From an uncultured Oscillospiraceae bacterium (GTDB lineage: Bacteria > Bacillota > Clostridia > Oscillospirales > Acutalibacteraceae), in contig URRK01000092.1 in assembly GCA_900550315.1 (NCBI GenBank), forward strand, positions 1 to 6,626: DNA of 6,626 bases, written 5' to 3'. A program made the position numbers and the translations under genes. Shown here piece after piece: positions 5,839-6,626 of this stretch. The notes under the pieces were generated by a model, which worked only from the letters and a program-made list of their open reading frames with translations, was not told where the DNA came from and did no database searches. Each line of letters begins with the position of its first letter. Within the stretch, counting starts at the first letter, position 1.

Positions 5839-6072
5839 ACGGTTTTTAACCGGCACCGACCCTAAGCTTTTGCCCGTTTAAATTTTGTAGGCTTGGCTTA
5901 AAGTAGGCAAAAAGTTCGGCCAGCGGGGTAAAAAATTTGCAAACCGGCAAAGCGAAAAAATTGCCCGGTAAAGCTAAATAAATCAATCGGTAAGCCTAAG
6001 ATTTTCGGAAAAGGCCAAAAATTAACCGGTCAAAATAAACCGACCAAGCAGGCCAAAATAAAAATTGTAATA
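5839..6072 (+). other. A-rich, quasi-periodic intergenic stretch after apgM; no convincing gene
   Basis: No complete ORF with a credible start and ribosome site is seen on either strand. The plus strand is A-rich and T-poor, and GG dinucleotides followed by A-rich runs recur at roughly 21-nt spacing (GG at 5906, 5927, 5946, 5967, 5989, 6007, 6028 and 6051). The near-identical CCGGCAAAGC (5944-5953) and CCGGTAAAGC (5965-5974) are 21 nt apart. Possible RNA pairings are TAAACGG with CCGTTTA (5836-5842 and 5874-5880), TAGGCTT with AAGCCTA (5888-5894 and 5992-5998), and the hairpin at 5943-5969. On the minus strand a Phe/Leu-rich frame is open except for one TAG and lacks an ATG. It is read through from apgM into the terminator, so it is a long 3' UTR, a candidate small RNA, or decayed sequence. 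Confidence 0.5.
5943..5969 (+). other. Possible RNA hairpin in the apgM 3' region
   Basis: ACCGGCAA pairs with TTGCCCGGT with one bulged C, around a 10-nt loop AGCGAAAAAA. It would lie inside a larger loop closed by TAGGCTT (5888-5894) with AAGCCTA (5992-5998). There is no T-run behind it, so it is not a terminator. Only the pairing potential is seen; no known RNA family is recognised. Confidence 0.4.
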
Positions 6073-6134
6073 AAATCGGCTCGGTGGCCCACCCTTTACA
6101 AAACGGCGGTTACCGAGCCGGTTATTTTTTTCTT
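6073..6134 (+). terminator. Intrinsic terminator of the lipoprotein-apgM operon
   Basis: CGGCTCGGT (6077-6085) pairs perfectly with ACCGAGCCG (6112-6120). The stem can extend outward by a T-G and two A-T pairs. The loop is about 26 nt and the helix is followed by GTTATTTTTTTCTTT. On the opposite strand the same stem is followed by ATTTTATTACAATTTTT, so weak bidirectional use is possible. It separates apgM from prfC. Confidence 0.85.
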
Positions 6135-6192
6135 TAAAAGCTTAAGTCGCCAAAGCTGCCCTGTTAAATTTAAGGTTTTTTAGGCTGGGCTC

Positions 6193-6221
6193 TTGCATAG
6201 TTTGCCGCAATATGGTAAACT
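6193..6221 (+). promoter_or_regulatory. SigA-type promoter for prfC
   Basis: TTGCAT (6193-6198), a 17-bp spacer and TAAACT (6216-6221), with TGG directly before the -10, give an extended -10 (TGnTAAACT). Transcription would start near 6228, leaving a leader of about 87 nt. The leader has a small possible hairpin (TTAAGC...GCCTTAA near 6243-6261). It lies downstream of the terminator, so prfC is probably an independent unit. Confidence 0.6.
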
Positions 6222-6314
6222 ATTACTGTTGTGCCGGAATAGTTAAGCTGTAAAGCCTTAAGCGTTGTTTGCGCCCGGCGGTAATTTTTGCGTAGGAAAG
6301 GGCTATTGTAATTT

Positions 6315-6626
6315 ATGGACGCAAGAACAAAAAAAGAAATTGAGCGGCGCCGCACCTTTGCCATTATCTCCCACCCCGACGCCGGTAAAACCACCCTGAC
6401 CGAAAAGCTGTTGCTGTACGGTGGGGCTATACAATCGGCCGGCTCGGTTAAGGGCAAGCAAGGGGATAAGCACGCCGTTTCCGACTGGATGGAACTGGAA
6501 AAGCAGCGCGGAATTTCTGTTACCTCATCGGTAATGCAGTTTGAGTACGAAAATTACTGCATTAATATTTTAGATACCCCCGGCCACCAGGATTTTTCGG
6601 AGGACACCTACCGCACGCTCATGGCG
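6315..6626 (+). CDS. prfC: Peptide chain release factor 3 (RF3), N-terminal 104 codons
   Basis: This is a translation GTPase start, cut by the right edge. The P-loop reads SHPDAGKTTLTEK (19-31; G1 Lys25, Thr26). The RF3-typical stretch GGAIQSAGSVKGKQGDKHAVSDWMELEKQRGISVTSSVMQF spans 36-76 and holds the switch I RGISVT with Thr70. G3 is DTPGHQDFSEDTYRTL (87-102). The HAxSDWMExEKQRGIS string separates RF3 from EF-G and other relatives. RF3 is cytosolic and uses GTP to remove RF1 or RF2 from the ribosome after peptide release. The ATG at 6315 fits the short N-terminus; an in-frame TTG at 6306 is followed at once by TAA. The purine-rich AGGAAAGGG (6294-6302) ends 12 nt before the ATG, a slightly long spacing. 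Its own promoter lies upstream. The remaining roughly 420 codons are outside the window. Confidence 0.96.
   Translation, partial: MDARTKKEIERRRTFAIISHPDAGKTTLTEKLLLYGGAIQSAGSVKGKQGDKHAVSDWMELEKQRGISVTSSVMQFEYENYCINILDTPGHQDFSEDTYRTLMA

Noticed and set aside
5832..5886. Stem-loop right after the apgM stop as the operon terminator
   Set aside because: The pairing (TAAACGG with CCGTTTA plus a few A-T pairs around a two-base bulge) is weak and no proper U-run follows; the 6077-6120 hairpin with its T-run is far better.
5905..6076. CRISPR array
   Set aside because: The periodic units are only about 21 nt, highly degenerate and without distinct unique spacers or cas genes.
6170..6457. 95-codon minus-strand ORF over the prfC start
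   Set aside because: It lies antisense to strongly conserved RF3 sequence and across its promoter, with no domain or ribosome site; it is a shadow frame.

Overview
The window looks like a chromosomal segment of an anaerobic Firmicute of class Clostridia, probably an Oscillospirales-type gut bacterium. This rests on a DUF3048 (YerB-type) lipoprotein, an archaeal-type phosphoglycerate-mutase-like enzyme, the start of prfC, strong AGGAGG ribosome sites, canonical TTGaaa/TATAAT promoters, and a Clostridia-style prophage tail-fibre and lysis cassette. The genus assignment is inference. Phage and host genes look alike in base composition and codon style, so the phage genes are either long resident or belong to a phage well adapted to this host.

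Left half, minus strand (1-3350): one tightly packed late-phage operon. From its promoter just upstream of 3271 it reads a 121-aa virion-associated protein, a 739-aa tail fibre, a 65-aa protein in the position of XkdX, a 76-aa membrane-anchored coiled-coil protein in the position of XhlA, a 59-aa holin, and the first 18 codons of an N-acetylmuramoyl-L-alanine amidase (endolysin) that runs off the left edge. Neighbouring genes overlap by 4 nt or lie 1-18 nt apart. The order matches the tail-end and lysis segment of PBSX-like prophages: fibre made last among structural proteins, then holin and amidase for host lysis. No integrase, head or other tail genes are visible.

Middle (3272-3529): a divergent regulatory region. 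It holds one promoter firing left into the phage operon, one firing right into the lipoprotein gene, and between them a perfect 10-bp palindrome inside a GAAC-N4-GTTT sequence that resembles a Gram-positive LexA (SOS) box.

Right half, plus strand (3530-6626): a lipoprotein gene and a cofactor-independent phosphoglycerate mutase / putative homoserine kinase gene, 11 nt apart and evidently cotranscribed. About 235 nt without a convincing gene follow (A-rich, quasi-periodic near 21 nt, with possible RNA stems), then a strong intrinsic terminator at about 6073-6134. A separate promoter with an 87-nt leader then precedes prfC (peptide chain release factor 3), which is cut by the right edge.

The most unusual points are the apparently self-contained tail-fibre/lysis unit starting from its own promoter against housekeeping DNA, the SOS-like palindrome there, and the periodic untranslated stretch after apgM. 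None is proof of a new system.
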